DNA of 23,722 nucleotides from CAVOBC01 sp963693635 (GCA_963693635.1 CAVOBC010000024.1:1-23722), one strand, 5' to 3'; numbered from the stretch's first letter, positions 7,854 to 16,189 are shown. A program made the numbers and translations. Notes: generated by a model from the sequence alone, not told the origin.

Positions 7854-7995
7854 AGCCCTGAGTCCCACCGGACAAGTCCGGTGGAGGGGAGCGCGAGGGG
7901 GGGGGGGGCTCTCGTATAAAAACAGCCCTGAGCCCCACCGGACAAGTCCGGTGGAGGGGAGCACGAGGGGGGCCGGGGGCCCCCTCGTATACAAA
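7854..7995. repeat. Two tandem copies of a ~70-bp hairpin-bearing unit
   Basis: The units are at about 7854-7923 and 7924-7995. Each contains the perfect inverted repeat CCACCGGAC-AA-GTCCGGTGG (7865-7884 and 7935-7954), a following GGAGGGGAGC block, a G-rich stretch and CTCGTATA. The right copy has a second inverted repeat, ACGAGGGGG against CCCCCTCGT (about 7963-7988). The left copy has a run of 12 G at 7897-7908 in its place. The block starts a few bases beyond the esterase stop and may terminate or stabilise its transcript. Confidence 0.8.
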
Positions 7996-7999
7996 CACC

Positions 8000-9031
8000 C
8001 TAGCCCGCGCAGAAAGCGGCAAGATCCCGCGCCGTGTCACGGCTGATATCAGGACAACAGACCGGAAAGATCTCCGTGCCGTGAATCGTCCCCATGACCT
8101 GCCGGCACCGGGCTGCGACACCGTTTTCCTTGAGCAACCGGTAGAAGTTGACGCCTTCATCGCGCAGCGGGTCGCACTCATTCACGCTGATGATCGTGGG
8201 CGGCAGGCCTTCCACGTCCGAGGCAGTCGCGAAACCGGGCCAGGCGAGCGGATCTTTTGCCTCGAATGCCTCTATGCCATAGCCGACTCGCCCGGTGTTG
8301 TTGTGCAGAGAGAGAAGGATTCCGTCGTTCTCGATTGACGATGGATTCGACTCCAGCGGCCAGATTCCAGCGATATAGGGACAGAGCGCGTACAAACCAC
8401 TAATCAGACCAATATCACCATCCTGCTTCAGCTTGAGACCGCTCGCCAGGGTCAGATTACCGCCACCACTCTCACCGGCGATAACGATGCGTGCAGGGTC
8501 AATACCGAGTTCCGCATGATTCTCGGAGACCCATTTGAGGCCCGAAACACAGTCGTTCAAACCGGCCGGGAAAGGTTCGATCTCAGGCGCGGACGATGGC
8601 GTCATGCAGTTGCGGAAGTCGACCATCGCCACGGCAACGCCGTTGGCAGCAATGATCTTTCCCCACGCGCGATAGTTGGCGAAGTAGCACGACATTGACG
8701 CCATGCCGCCGCCATGGATGTAGTACACACAGGGCAGCACATCGTCGTTGTCCGGGCGAATGTACTGGATGCGGATCGTGTTGCCGTCCGGCGATGAGGT
8801 GAATGACTTGTCAGTGATCGCGAGACCGGCTGAGGGGGCGATCTCCTCCGTGTCGCAAACGCTAAGGAAAGCCTCCATCCCCGCGGCACGCGCTTTTGCC
8901 TCGTCGCTATTTGCCTGCCGCACCATCTCCTCACGGCTGGTCGCATCGCCGCCACCGGCAAGATCGGGCATCGCGCCAAATACGGCCTTGATGCGAGGAT
9001 CGATGCGGGGGTCGTCAGTCAGTTTGCTCAT
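8000..9031 (-). CDS. Alpha/beta hydrolase, HSL-family esterase
   Basis: This 343-residue esterase is a distant relative of the one at 5121. HGGG is at 106-109, the nucleophile is Ser188 in GESGGG, the acid is Asp287 in NECDPLRDE and the base is His317 in GTIHGTE. The DYRLAPE motif of the other esterase is replaced by VDFRNC (137-142) followed by an acidic and proline-rich stretch, as in a separate HSL subgroup. An N-terminal cap of about 95 residues precedes the core. ATG 9031 is only weakly supported by GAGAG upstream. The gene follows the aldo/keto reductase with a 70-base gap and is probably co-transcribed with it. The repeat block lies directly after its stop. Confidence 0.9.
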   Translation of the reverse strand: MSKLTDDPRIDPRIKAVFGAMPDLAGGGDATSREEMVRQANSDEAKARAAGMEAFLSVCDTEEIAPSAGLAITDKSFTSSPDGNTIRIQYIRPDNDDVLPCVYYIHGGGMASMSCYFANYRAWGKIIAANGVAVAMVDFRNCMTPSSAPEIEPFPAGLNDCVSGLKWVSENHAELGIDPARIVIAGESGGGNLTLASGLKLKQDGDIGLISGLYALCPYIAGIWPLESNPSSIENDGILLSLHNNTGRVGYGIEAFEAKDPLAWPGFATASDVEGLPPTIISVNECDPLRDEGVNFYRLLKENGVAARCRQVMGTIHGTEIFPVCCPDISRDTARDLAAFCAG

Positions 9032-9101
9032 GTCACGTCTCTCATTGGTTTGCGATTTGTTGCTCGAAGCTGAAGGTGTGCTGCCCGATTGTTTCTAGCC
9101 G

Positions 9102-10208
9102 CTACGGGGTCGGCGCGTCATCGGGGATCAGCCCGTCCGTTTTGAGGTCGGCCCACAGCGCGGCCGGGATCGGCTGGTGTGCAAGGACATGATTCGCGGC
9201 GGCCTCGGCTGGATGTTTGGCTCCGGGAATGACCGCGGCGACCCGTGGGTGTGCCAGCACAAACTGTATCGCCGCTGCCGCAAGCGGAACGTCGTGGCGC
9301 TCACAGACAGCTTGCAGACCATTCGATCGCGTGACGATCTCAGCGGGCGGCTCGGCATACATGTAGGTGGTGTTCTGTCCCGGTGCGACCAGCCAGCCGC
9401 TTGCGTACGGCGCCGCAATGATGACACCCATATTACGGGCCTCACAAAGTGGCAGCACCCGGCGCAGCGCGCGCGTTTCAAGCAGCGTGTAACCACCGGC
9501 AACGACCAGGAAATCCAGATCCACGGTGTCGCACAATCGCTCAATCAGATCTTCGTGTTCGCTGCCATCCCAACTCGCGGCGTTGCGCGATTCGAGGTTG
9601 CAGCCGCAGCCGATAGCGGCGATGACACCATCGGCGCGCAGGTCTTCCAGCACTTTTGCGCCGCCGCCACCTTGTCTGGAGAGCTCTCTCAGGTGCCCGT
9701 CGATCTCCTCCGCGCTGTGATAGCCGTAGTCAATGTCATGGATCGTCAAACTGTCGACCCGCGAGTGGCCGAGTCGCTGCAGTGAGTCGTAGTGCTGGGC
9801 CGCAATGCGGTCCCCGGTGTAATTGAAGTTGACACGAAAGCCAGACAAGGGGTCGCGGACAGTTTTAGGGTGACCACCCGGGCTAAACGTCTTGTTGCGA
9901 TCGTCCCTTGTTGGTTCCGGCAACAACGACTTGCCGACCTTGGTGTTGATGCGGTACGACTCACGGGGCGGCGTCGCCTCTGGTCCATCAACGCCGGCCA
10001 GGGCCATGCCGAGTCGGCGCTCTGACCGACCAACGCCGTACCAGGGTGCCGTGTCGTAAAAACGCACACCCGTTGCCCATGCGGAGGCGACCGTCGCTTC
10101 ACTATCGGCATTGGAAACAGCGGGACTACCGATCGTGCCACCGCCAAACCCGAGCGGCGTCAAAGTCAGCTCGCTCTTGCCGACCTTGCGCGGTCTATCC
10201 ACATCCAT
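9102..10208 (-). CDS. Aldo/keto reductase, aldose dehydrogenase-like
   Basis: This is a 368-residue NAD(P)-dependent oxidoreductase with a TIM-barrel fold. The AKR catalytic tetrad is visible as Asp and Tyr in FYDTAPWYG (about 51-59), Lys in INTKVGK and His in LTIHDID. The N-terminal text (LTPLGFGGGTIG) and the length resemble D-threo-aldose 1-dehydrogenase, L-fucose dehydrogenase or pyridoxal 4-dehydrogenase. The C-terminal AIQFVLAHPRVAAVIPGA is the usual cofactor-binding segment. I chose ATG 10208 because the conserved domain starts just after it. A TTG at 10268 would add 20 residues, and neither start has an ideal ribosome-binding site. It is the first gene of a leftward set with an esterase and a CoA-transferase. 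The substrate is unresolved. Confidence 0.88.
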   Translation of the reverse strand: MDVDRPRKVGKSELTLTPLGFGGGTIGSPAVSNADSEATVASAWATGVRFYDTAPWYGVGRSERRLGMALAGVDGPEATPPRESYRINTKVGKSLLPEPTRDDRNKTFSPGGHPKTVRDPLSGFRVNFNYTGDRIAAQHYDSLQRLGHSRVDSLTIHDIDYGYHSAEEIDGHLRELSRQGGGGAKVLEDLRADGVIAAIGCGCNLESRNAASWDGSEHEDLIERLCDTVDLDFLVVAGGYTLLETRALRRVLPLCEARNMGVIIAAPYASGWLVAPGQNTTYMYAEPPAEIVTRSNGLQAVCERHDVPLAAAAIQFVLAHPRVAAVIPGAKHPAEAAANHVLAHQPIPAALWADLKTDGLIPDDAPTP

Positions 10209-10473
10209 CGCCTCAGCCCGTTCATCCGTAGGAGCCGGTTGTATCGACCATCCGCTACGCAAAGTCAATGCGCGGTCCGCCTACCCCCTGCAGCCTTCAA
10301 GGAAGTGGCGTATATTGACTCGTCGACGGCCAGTTCGTGCGATGTCAATAGTGTAAACCTGCGCCATTGACACGTCGTTTTCAGTCCGTTAGCTCAACAC
10401 TCAAACGCGAAGGTCCGACTGGGCCCCGCGATTAACGGGCCAATCATCTCGATGGGCTCAAGGAGACCTCGAA
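10209..10473. promoter_or_regulatory. Divergent promoter region, aldo/keto reductase and amidohydrolase
   Basis: These 265 bases separate two divergent genes. A TTGACA box at 10367-10372 is followed after 17 bases by TAGCTC (10390-10395), a poor -10 match but correctly spaced for the rightward amidohydrolase. A second TTGACT lies at about 10314. No operator palindrome is obvious. Confidence 0.35.
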
Positions 10474-12138
10474 ATGCCCCATGATCTAGTCATCCGCAAC
10501 GGCAATGTCGTTGACGGCACCGGTGCTGACCCCTTCGCCGCCGATATCGCTATCGACAACGGCTCAATCACTGCAATCGGCAAAGTCGATGACACCGGCA
10601 CCGAAGAAATCGATGCCGACGGCAACGCCGTCACGCCCGGCTTCGTTGACCTGCACACTCACCTCGACGCCCAGATCGGGTGGGACAACAAGCTGACCTC
10701 AATCACCTGGCATGGCGTCACAACAGCCCTGCTCGGCAACTGCGGAGTCACCTTCGCACCCTGCAAGAAAGAAGACCGGGATTTCCTCGCCGGCATGATG
10801 GAGACGGTCGAGGATATTCCCAAACATGCGATCCTCACGGGTCTGCCGTGGGACTGGGAGTCCTATGGCGGCTACCTCGACTCGATCGAACGCAACAACC
10901 CGATGATCAACGTCGCCGGCCTCGTCGGTCACTGCGCAACCCGCACCTATGTCATGGGCGAACGCGCGATCGAAGAGCCCGCAACGAAAGACGAGATCAA
11001 GCAGATCGCTGCCCTTGCCGGCCAGTCGGTCAAAGAAGGCGCAGTCGGCTTCTCGACCAACCGCCACCTTGGCCATCTGCTCCCGGACGGCCGCTGCATT
11101 CCGGGCACCCACGCCGAGTATGACGAGTTACGCGCCATCGCCAAGGCCGTCGGCGAGCACAACGGCATCATGCAGACCGTCATGAACTTCTCGCAGGTTG
11201 AAAAAGAGATGGACCTCATGGGTGAAGAAGCCGCGGCGTGCCGAGGCGTGCTCTTCAGTGCCGTCGCAGGCGCTGACTCGACCCAGGGCAACCTGATGAA
11301 CGACAAGGTCATGGGCATCCGCAAAGCGGGCCACAACATCACGGGCATCACCGTGCCACGCGCAGGTGGTGGCGTAACGGGCCTGAACGCCAACATCCCG
11401 TTCAACTCGCCGGCCTGGAACGAGCTGCGGAAAATGGACTACAAGGGCCGACTCGAAGCGATTGCCGACGGTGCCCTGCGTGACAAGCTGATCTCTGAAG
11501 TCCGCGCACAGCCGCAGTCGGAAGAGATCCACAACCGCAGTCGTCACTGGTTCCCCATGGGCCTCGGTGATCGGCCGAACTATACCGGCGGTCGCGGTGA
11601 CAGCATCCATGACATCGCAACGGCGGCTGGAGAACACGCGGTCGAAGCGTGGCTGCGCATTACCGTGGAGACAGACGGCAAGATGCTGTTCCACATGCGG
11701 GGCTTCAACGTCAATCTTGAGTCCCTGGAAGAGATGATCACCACCGAGTGGGCAATGCCTGGACTCGGCGATGCCGGCGCCCACGTCAGCCAAATGTGCG
11801 ACTCCGGTTGGTCGTCTTTCGTGCTTTCACATTGGCACCGGGATGCGGGCGTCTATAGCCTAGCCGAAGCCGTACGCCGTATCGCGGCTGTGCCGGCAGA
11901 GGTGCTCGGCCTCAGTGATCGCGGCACACTGGCTGTCGGCAAACGTGCTGACGTAAACGTCATCGACATTGATCGTGTTGCCGAGAGGCAGCCCCAGATC
12001 GTGCATGACTTCCCCGGCGGCGCGCCGCGTTTCGTGCAGCGCGGTGTCGGCTATAAGGCCACTGTCTGCAACGGTCAGGTCATTCTGCGTGATGACGAGC
12101 ACACCGGCGCACGTGCAGGCGTTGTGCTTCGCAGTTAG
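10474..12138 (+). CDS. Amidohydrolase, N-acyl-D-amino-acid deacylase-like
   Basis: This 554-residue protein belongs to the metal-dependent amidohydrolase family 3 (D-aminoacylase-like). The small beta-sandwich opens with DLVIRNGNVVDGTG and closes with VGKRADVNVIDID. Metal-site residues that can be seen are His61 and His63 (HTH), Cys90 (GNCGVTF, the cysteine ligand of D-aminoacylase), His153 (VGHC) and Asp433 (GLGDAGAH). The canonical THxR and SHxK histidines that hold the second metal are not found between about 225 and 285. It is about 70 residues longer than characterised D-aminoacylases. ATG 10474 is preceded by AAGGAGA. The last codons are repeated downstream and a strong terminator follows. 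Deacylase activity is a family guess; imide or other N-acyl hydrolysis is equally possible. Confidence 0.85.
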   Translation: MPHDLVIRNGNVVDGTGADPFAADIAIDNGSITAIGKVDDTGTEEIDADGNAVTPGFVDLHTHLDAQIGWDNKLTSITWHGVTTALLGNCGVTFAPCKKEDRDFLAGMMETVEDIPKHAILTGLPWDWESYGGYLDSIERNNPMINVAGLVGHCATRTYVMGERAIEEPATKDEIKQIAALAGQSVKEGAVGFSTNRHLGHLLPDGRCIPGTHAEYDELRAIAKAVGEHNGIMQTVMNFSQVEKEMDLMGEEAAACRGVLFSAVAGADSTQGNLMNDKVMGIRKAGHNITGITVPRAGGGVTGLNANIPFNSPAWNELRKMDYKGRLEAIADGALRDKLISEVRAQPQSEEIHNRSRHWFPMGLGDRPNYTGGRGDSIHDIATAAGEHAVEAWLRITVETDGKMLFHMRGFNVNLESLEEMITTEWAMPGLGDAGAHVSQMCDSGWSSFVLSHWHRDAGVYSLAEAVRRIAAVPAEVLGLSDRGTLAVGKRADVNVIDIDRVAERQPQIVHDFPGGAPRFVQRGVGYKATVCNGQVILRDDEHTGARAGVVLRS

Positions 12139-12258
12139 CTGCTGACGGGCGTTTGTGCTTCGCAGTTAGCGACTGACGGGCGTTGTGCTTCGTTAGCTGT
12201 CGAACGGGCGTTGTGCTTCGCAGTTAGTGGCACACCAAAAATAGTGGCACACCAAAAA
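12118..12258 (+). repeat. Nested tandem repeats at the amidohydrolase 3' end
   Basis: The gene end GGCGTTGTGCTTCGCAGTTAG (12118-12138, including the stop) recurs after the gene at 12148-12169 (one extra T), 12179-12196 (three bases lost) and 12207-12227 (exact). The 8- to 9-base spacers are also related (CTGCTGAC, CGACTGAC). A second, perfect 17-base tandem repeat follows at 12225-12241 and 12242-12258 and runs into the terminator. Repeated replication slippage at a gene end is the likeliest origin. Confidence 0.9.
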
Positions 12259-12287
12259 AGGCCAGATCATTCGATCTGGCCTTTTTT
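12254..12287 (+). terminator. Strong intrinsic terminator
   Basis: A perfect nine-base stem (GGCCAGATC / GATCTGGCC) with an ATTC loop is followed by six T. The six A before the stem extend the pairing to 15 base pairs. The symmetry means it could work in both directions. It ends the transcript of the first amidohydrolase and isolates it from the peptidase gene downstream. Confidence 0.93.
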
Positions 12288-12403
12288 GTGCGTTCTTCTG
12301 TTCCAACCTCCATTTCCGGACCCTCTCTTCACGAAGGACGGCCACCGCATCGCAACTCGCGCGAGGTAAGGCGGTTGTTGCGCCTTTCTGATTAAATCAC
12401 CCG

Positions 12404-13087
12404 ATGTTATGGCCTCTGCTTGGCATTCTTGTCGCCGCCGCGATCTTCGGCCCTACGCTGTGGGTGCGCTGGGTGATGAACCACTATGGTGGCGACGATC
12501 CGACAATCGCGGGTACTGGCGGCGAACTCGCCGAACACCTGGCGAAACGCTTCGATATCGAGGTCAGTATCGAGGAAACCGCCCTGGGCGATCACTACGA
12601 CCCAGGTGAGCGGGTCGTCCGTCTGACGGCTAGCAACTTCCACGGTCGCTCACTCACCGCAATCGCAGTAGCCACCCACGAGATGGGTCACGCCGTACAG
12701 CATCACCTCAACGATAAACGGCTCGCGGCGCGGACCCGGCTCGCACCCGTGGTTGTCACCGTCGCCCGGGTGAGTTCAGGGCTCATGAGTGCCGCGCCGG
12801 TCTTCGGCCTGCTCCTGCAACATCCCGTGCCGTTCACACTGCTCGCTGCGGTCGGGCTCTCCGGACTGATCGCACGCGCCTTGCTGCACGCAGTGACGCT
12901 GCCCACCGAGTGGGATGCAAGCTTCGGCAAGGCACTGCCGATACTCATCAAGGGCCGGTATATCAAGCCTGAAGACGAAGCAGCCGTGCGTCGCGTGCTT
13001 CGCGCAGCGGCGCTCACTTACGTCGCTGCTGCCCTCGCCGATGTGCTCAATCTGTTCCGCTGGGCGGCGATGCTGCGGCGCCGCTGA
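12404..13087 (+). CDS. Membrane zinc metallopeptidase, YugP-like (Zn_peptidase_2)
   Basis: This 227-residue protein is a predicted membrane-bound neutral zinc peptidase. One N-terminal membrane segment spans about residues 3-22. DHYDP (63-67) precedes the zinc motif HEMGH (92-96). A hydrophobic stretch follows (about 115-160), and Glu169 in LPTEWDA is the expected third zinc ligand. A further hydrophobic segment lies near the C-terminus. This order matches YugP-type proteins in length and motifs. ATG 12404 has no clear ribosome-binding site. The gene lies after the terminator and 188 bases before the PhyH-like gene on the same strand. The physiological substrate of this family is poorly defined; membrane-protein turnover is a guess. 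Confidence 0.88.
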   Translation: MLWPLLGILVAAAIFGPTLWVRWVMNHYGGDDPTIAGTGGELAEHLAKRFDIEVSIEETALGDHYDPGERVVRLTASNFHGRSLTAIAVATHEMGHAVQHHLNDKRLAARTRLAPVVVTVARVSSGLMSAAPVFGLLLQHPVPFTLLAAVGLSGLIARALLHAVTLPTEWDASFGKALPILIKGRYIKPEDEAAVRRVLRAAALTYVAAALADVLNLFRWAAMLRRR

Positions 13088-13275
13088 CAGCCGACGTTCA
13101 CCTTGTTCACCTTAAAGTGCGAACGTCAGGTCTGACCCTTCAGGATCGCACGTTCGCCCCGAGCGCACGGGTCGCGGACGGGTCAAGGGGACACCGCCGG
13201 TGCAGCGCAGCCTGCCCGCCAATGCCCACCATTTCTGCTACGCTGACAGGCCATCCAAACGGACCGCCGCCGCCC

Positions 13276-14352
13276 ATGACTGCCACAGCGCTGACGCATG
13301 ATCAGAAACTGGACTTTCTTCGCGACGGCTTCATCGTGTTGCGGGGCGTAGTCGCCAGAGACCTGACAGCTGCCGCAAGGCGCAGCATCTACATCCGTCA
13401 CGCGCAGACCGCCAATACGCGCCCGTACCACGGCTTCGATGACGATGCGCTTCCCAATTTAATTAACGAAAGCGCGCTTGGCCAGGTTCTGCGCTCAACC
13501 CTTGGCCAGTACGATCCACCCCAGAGCGCGTTTGCCGCAACGATCTTGCCGCAACCGAAACCGCAACAGGTGCCGCCGAACTTTGGCTGGCAGCCGCATG
13601 TCGATGGTTGGTGGTACAAAGCGGACTTGCCGTCGACGCCAGACGAAGTGGACTCCTGGCAGGCCCCCCGCACGCATCACTTCGGCAATGCCGATGCAGC
13701 CGAGATCGGCGCCAACAAGACACCATTCTTTCAAGACCCCGAATGTACGCTCTCGATCGGCAGTTTCGCCGCCTTTGTCGGCGTCGCGCTCAATGACCAA
13801 ACCGAGTTTGGCAATGGCAATCTCTGCCTGCTGCCAGGCGCGCACGAGGAGGTCGAGAAGTTCTTTCGTACGCAGCGCGACGCGGGTGGCGTTGTCGGTC
13901 CTGAGGGCCCCGGTTGGCCGCGATTGTCGCCGGTTGGCAATGACGGCGTCACGCTCACCAGTCTGCCATTGCCCATCAGCGAAATGTTTCTGGCGGACGC
14001 CGAGACGACACCAGACGGGCGCGTATGGTTTCAGCCCGAACCCATGCTGCTCGAAGAAGGCGATGCCGTCATCGCACTGCACGCCTGCCCACATAACAAT
14101 TCGCTCAACCTTGGGTCCGACCCGCGCCTCAACGTCTATTTCAGAGTACGCCACCAACGGGCCGGCGCTGCCGTGGTGCGTGGTGACAGCGACCACCCCG
14201 ACCGCGGATGGGACGGCGAGTTTCTGACCTATGACACCGACTTCGATCCGTGGCGAACAAGCATTGACCTGATGTGCGACCACTGGAGCGAGTGGGATGG
14301 TATGCAGGAAGTGGTTGCGGCCCAACGCGCAGGCAATGCTGCGCAGCCATAG
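13276..14352 (+). CDS. Phytanoyl-CoA dioxygenase (PhyH) family protein
   Basis: This 358-residue protein is a predicted Fe(II)/2-oxoglutarate oxygenase. The N-terminal LDFLRDGFIVLRGVV (12-26) is a classic PhyH opening. Iron ligands are His108 and Asp110 in PHVDGWW and distal His273 in CPHNNS; Arg284 in DPRLNVYF would bind 2-oxoglutarate. The catalytic halves are widely spaced by an insertion (about 115-155 and 195-255), so it is longer than the PhyH protein at 3788-4711. ATG 13276 was chosen because the domain begins there. The frame stays open to 13117, but the added residues look like untranslated, Pro-rich sequence, and neither start has a clear ribosome-binding site. It ends 64 bases before the second amidohydrolase and is likely co-transcribed with it. 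The substrate is unknown. Confidence 0.85.
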   Translation: MTATALTHDQKLDFLRDGFIVLRGVVARDLTAAARRSIYIRHAQTANTRPYHGFDDDALPNLINESALGQVLRSTLGQYDPPQSAFAATILPQPKPQQVPPNFGWQPHVDGWWYKADLPSTPDEVDSWQAPRTHHFGNADAAEIGANKTPFFQDPECTLSIGSFAAFVGVALNDQTEFGNGNLCLLPGAHEEVEKFFRTQRDAGGVVGPEGPGWPRLSPVGNDGVTLTSLPLPISEMFLADAETTPDGRVWFQPEPMLLEEGDAVIALHACPHNNSLNLGSDPRLNVYFRVRHQRAGAAVVRGDSDHPDRGWDGEFLTYDTDFDPWRTSIDLMCDHWSEWDGMQEVVAAQRAGNAAQP

Positions 14353-14416
14353 CGGCGACTCCCCCGAAATATGAATCTCTAAACCTTCCGGACTCTTCCC
14401 GAACTAAGGATTGCCC

Positions 14417-16102
14417 ATGTCTCATGATCTCGTTATCAGAAATGGCACTATCGTCGACGGCACCGGTCGCAAGGGTTACATCGGCGACATTGCCATCGAC
14501 AAGGACCGCATCGTCCAGGTTGGCGATGTCGCAGGCAAAGGGACGCGCGAAATCAACGCAGATGGCAAGACGGTGACGCCGGGTTTCGTTGACATTCACA
14601 CCCACCTGGACGCCCAGATCGCCTGGGATCCCATCGCATCATCATCGTGCTATCACGGCATCACGTCGGTGGTCCTCGGCAACTGTGGCGTGACGTTTGC
14701 GCCCTGTAAACCGGCAGATCGGGAATACCTAGCCAATATGATGGAGTCCGTCGAGGACATCCCTGCCGCATCGATCCAGGAGGGTCTTGACTGGAGTTGG
14801 GAGACCTACGGCGAATACCTGTCGGCAATCGATGATATGCCCAAGGGCGTGAATGTCGGCGGCATGGTCGGCCATTGCGCCGTGCGATACCACGCGATGG
14901 GCGAACGCAGCCTGGACGAGGCGCCTGCCACGCCCGAGGATCTGACGAACATCTGTGCCCTCGTCGACGAGGCGATCGGCAGCGGCGCGCTCGGCTTTTC
15001 AACCTCCCGCACCTTCATGCACCGGGTCCCTGATGGCAGACCCGTGCCGGGCACACACGCGACCGCAGACGAGATGCTCGCGATCGGCAAAGTGATGGGC
15101 AAGCACGGCAAAGGCGTCTTTGAAGGTGCGCTGCGGATTGGCGAGCGCGATCACGAGGAGGGCCTGCCCAAGACCCGCGCCGAGATCGCGTGGATCGGTC
15201 AGGTGTCACGCGAGAACAATCTGAACGCGACCTTCGGCATCGTGCAGAGCAATCGACGACCCGATCTGTACAAGCAAGTCATTGCGTTCGCCGAGCAAGA
15301 GAATGCGAACGGCGCACATTTGCGCCCACAGACGACGTCCCGGGGTATCGGTTCGCTGTGGGCGCTGGACCATCGCACACCCTTCGCGGCGTCCACAGCC
15401 TGGCAGGAGCTTGCTCGACTGCCATTCGCCAAACGTCTCGCAGCACTCGAAGACGAGAGCATGCGGGCACGCCTTTGCGAACTCGACCAGCCCGCCCAGA
15501 TGGACTTCGAACTCGCGTTCATCCTGACCGACGGCGCGGTCAACTATCGGCACGATCCTGCCAACTCACTTGCCGCCTACGCACGCGCGCACAACCTGAG
15601 CCCCGTTGCAGCGTTCATCCAACTGAACCGCGAGCACAAGGGCCGCATTGTTCTGTCACATCCAGGGCTGAATCAGGACATGGATGCCATCTTCGAGATG
15701 ATCTCCAATCCAACGGTCGCCATGGGGCTGGCGGACTCAGGCGCGCATGTCGGCCAGATCATGGACGCGAGTGCGCCGACGTGGCTGATAAAATACTGGG
15801 TGCAGGAGCGCGGCAAAATGTCGATTGAGCAAGCCGTCCGCGGCTGGACCAGCGACACCGCGGCGATCTTTGGTATCAAGGACCGCGGCGTCCTCCGTCC
15901 CGGCACATTCGCTGACATCAATGTGATTGATCTGGACGCCATCGACGTCAACCTGCCGGAATACCACCACGACTTTCCCGGTGGAGCCGGACGCTATGTG
16001 CAAACCGGCTCCGGCTATGATCAGGTAATCGTCAACGGTCAGGTGTTCATGGAGCACGGCGAACATGCGGGCGCGCTGGCCGGGACGACGCTGCGCAGCT
16101 GA
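14417..16102 (+). CDS. Amidohydrolase, N-acyl-D-amino-acid deacylase-like (paralogue)
   Basis: This 561-residue protein is a paralogue of the one at 10474. The two share long identical blocks at the N-terminus (TPGFVD, HTHLDAQI, LGNCGVTFAPCK, VEDIP) and C-terminus (HDFPGGA, NGQV, LRS). His61, His63, Cys90, the VGHC histidine and the Asp of GLADSGAH are kept. The middle differs: the region aligned with the second-metal histidines reads FEGALRIGERDHEEGL, then GIVQSNRRPDLY, again without THxR or SHxK. A divergent middle on a conserved frame suggests a different substrate pocket. ATG 14417 is preceded by AAGGA at 14406-14410. It follows the PhyH-like gene closely and ends in a convergent hairpin. 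The annotated chemistry is inferred only from the family. Confidence 0.85.
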   Translation: MSHDLVIRNGTIVDGTGRKGYIGDIAIDKDRIVQVGDVAGKGTREINADGKTVTPGFVDIHTHLDAQIAWDPIASSSCYHGITSVVLGNCGVTFAPCKPADREYLANMMESVEDIPAASIQEGLDWSWETYGEYLSAIDDMPKGVNVGGMVGHCAVRYHAMGERSLDEAPATPEDLTNICALVDEAIGSGALGFSTSRTFMHRVPDGRPVPGTHATADEMLAIGKVMGKHGKGVFEGALRIGERDHEEGLPKTRAEIAWIGQVSRENNLNATFGIVQSNRRPDLYKQVIAFAEQENANGAHLRPQTTSRGIGSLWALDHRTPFAASTAWQELARLPFAKRLAALEDESMRARLCELDQPAQMDFELAFILTDGAVNYRHDPANSLAAYARAHNLSPVAAFIQLNREHKGRIVLSHPGLNQDMDAIFEMISNPTVAMGLADSGAHVGQIMDASAPTWLIKYWVQERGKMSIEQAVRGWTSDTAAIFGIKDRGVLRPGTFADINVIDLDAIDVNLPEYHHDFPGGAGRYVQTGSGYDQVIVNGQVFMEHGEHAGALAGTTLRS

Positions 16103-16106
16103 TTAG

Positions 16107-16144
16107 TTCTTGTCCCAGGAATTGTCATTCCCACAATTCCTGGG
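16107..16144. terminator. Hairpin between convergent genes (repeat-family candidate)
   Basis: CCCAGGAATTGT (16114-16125) and ACAATTCCTGGG (16133-16144) form a perfect 12-base stem with a seven-base loop, placed just after the second amidohydrolase stop and before the end of the leftward acyl-CoA dehydrogenase. No T-run follows, so it would be a weak intrinsic terminator. A related sequence with the same TTCTTxTCCCA lead and ATTGTCAT core occurs at 23548-23586. Confidence 0.6.
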
Positions 16145-16189
16145 CGGCGCTTCCTGCAGGACAGTTCGCAGGTCCAGTTCAGCCACCGA

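Noticed and set aside
7854..7995. Possible CRISPR array
   Set aside because: There are only two units, directly adjacent without unique spacers, and no cas genes nearby.
13117..13275. N-terminal extension of the second PhyH-like protein
   Set aside because: The 53 extra residues are Pro- and Arg-rich with no family similarity, and the PhyH domain begins right after ATG 13276.
10505..16102. Long alternative-frame open stretches inside both amidohydrolase genes and the second PhyH gene
   Set aside because: They are shadows of GC-rich coding sequence with Arg/Ser/Pro-rich translations and no motifs.
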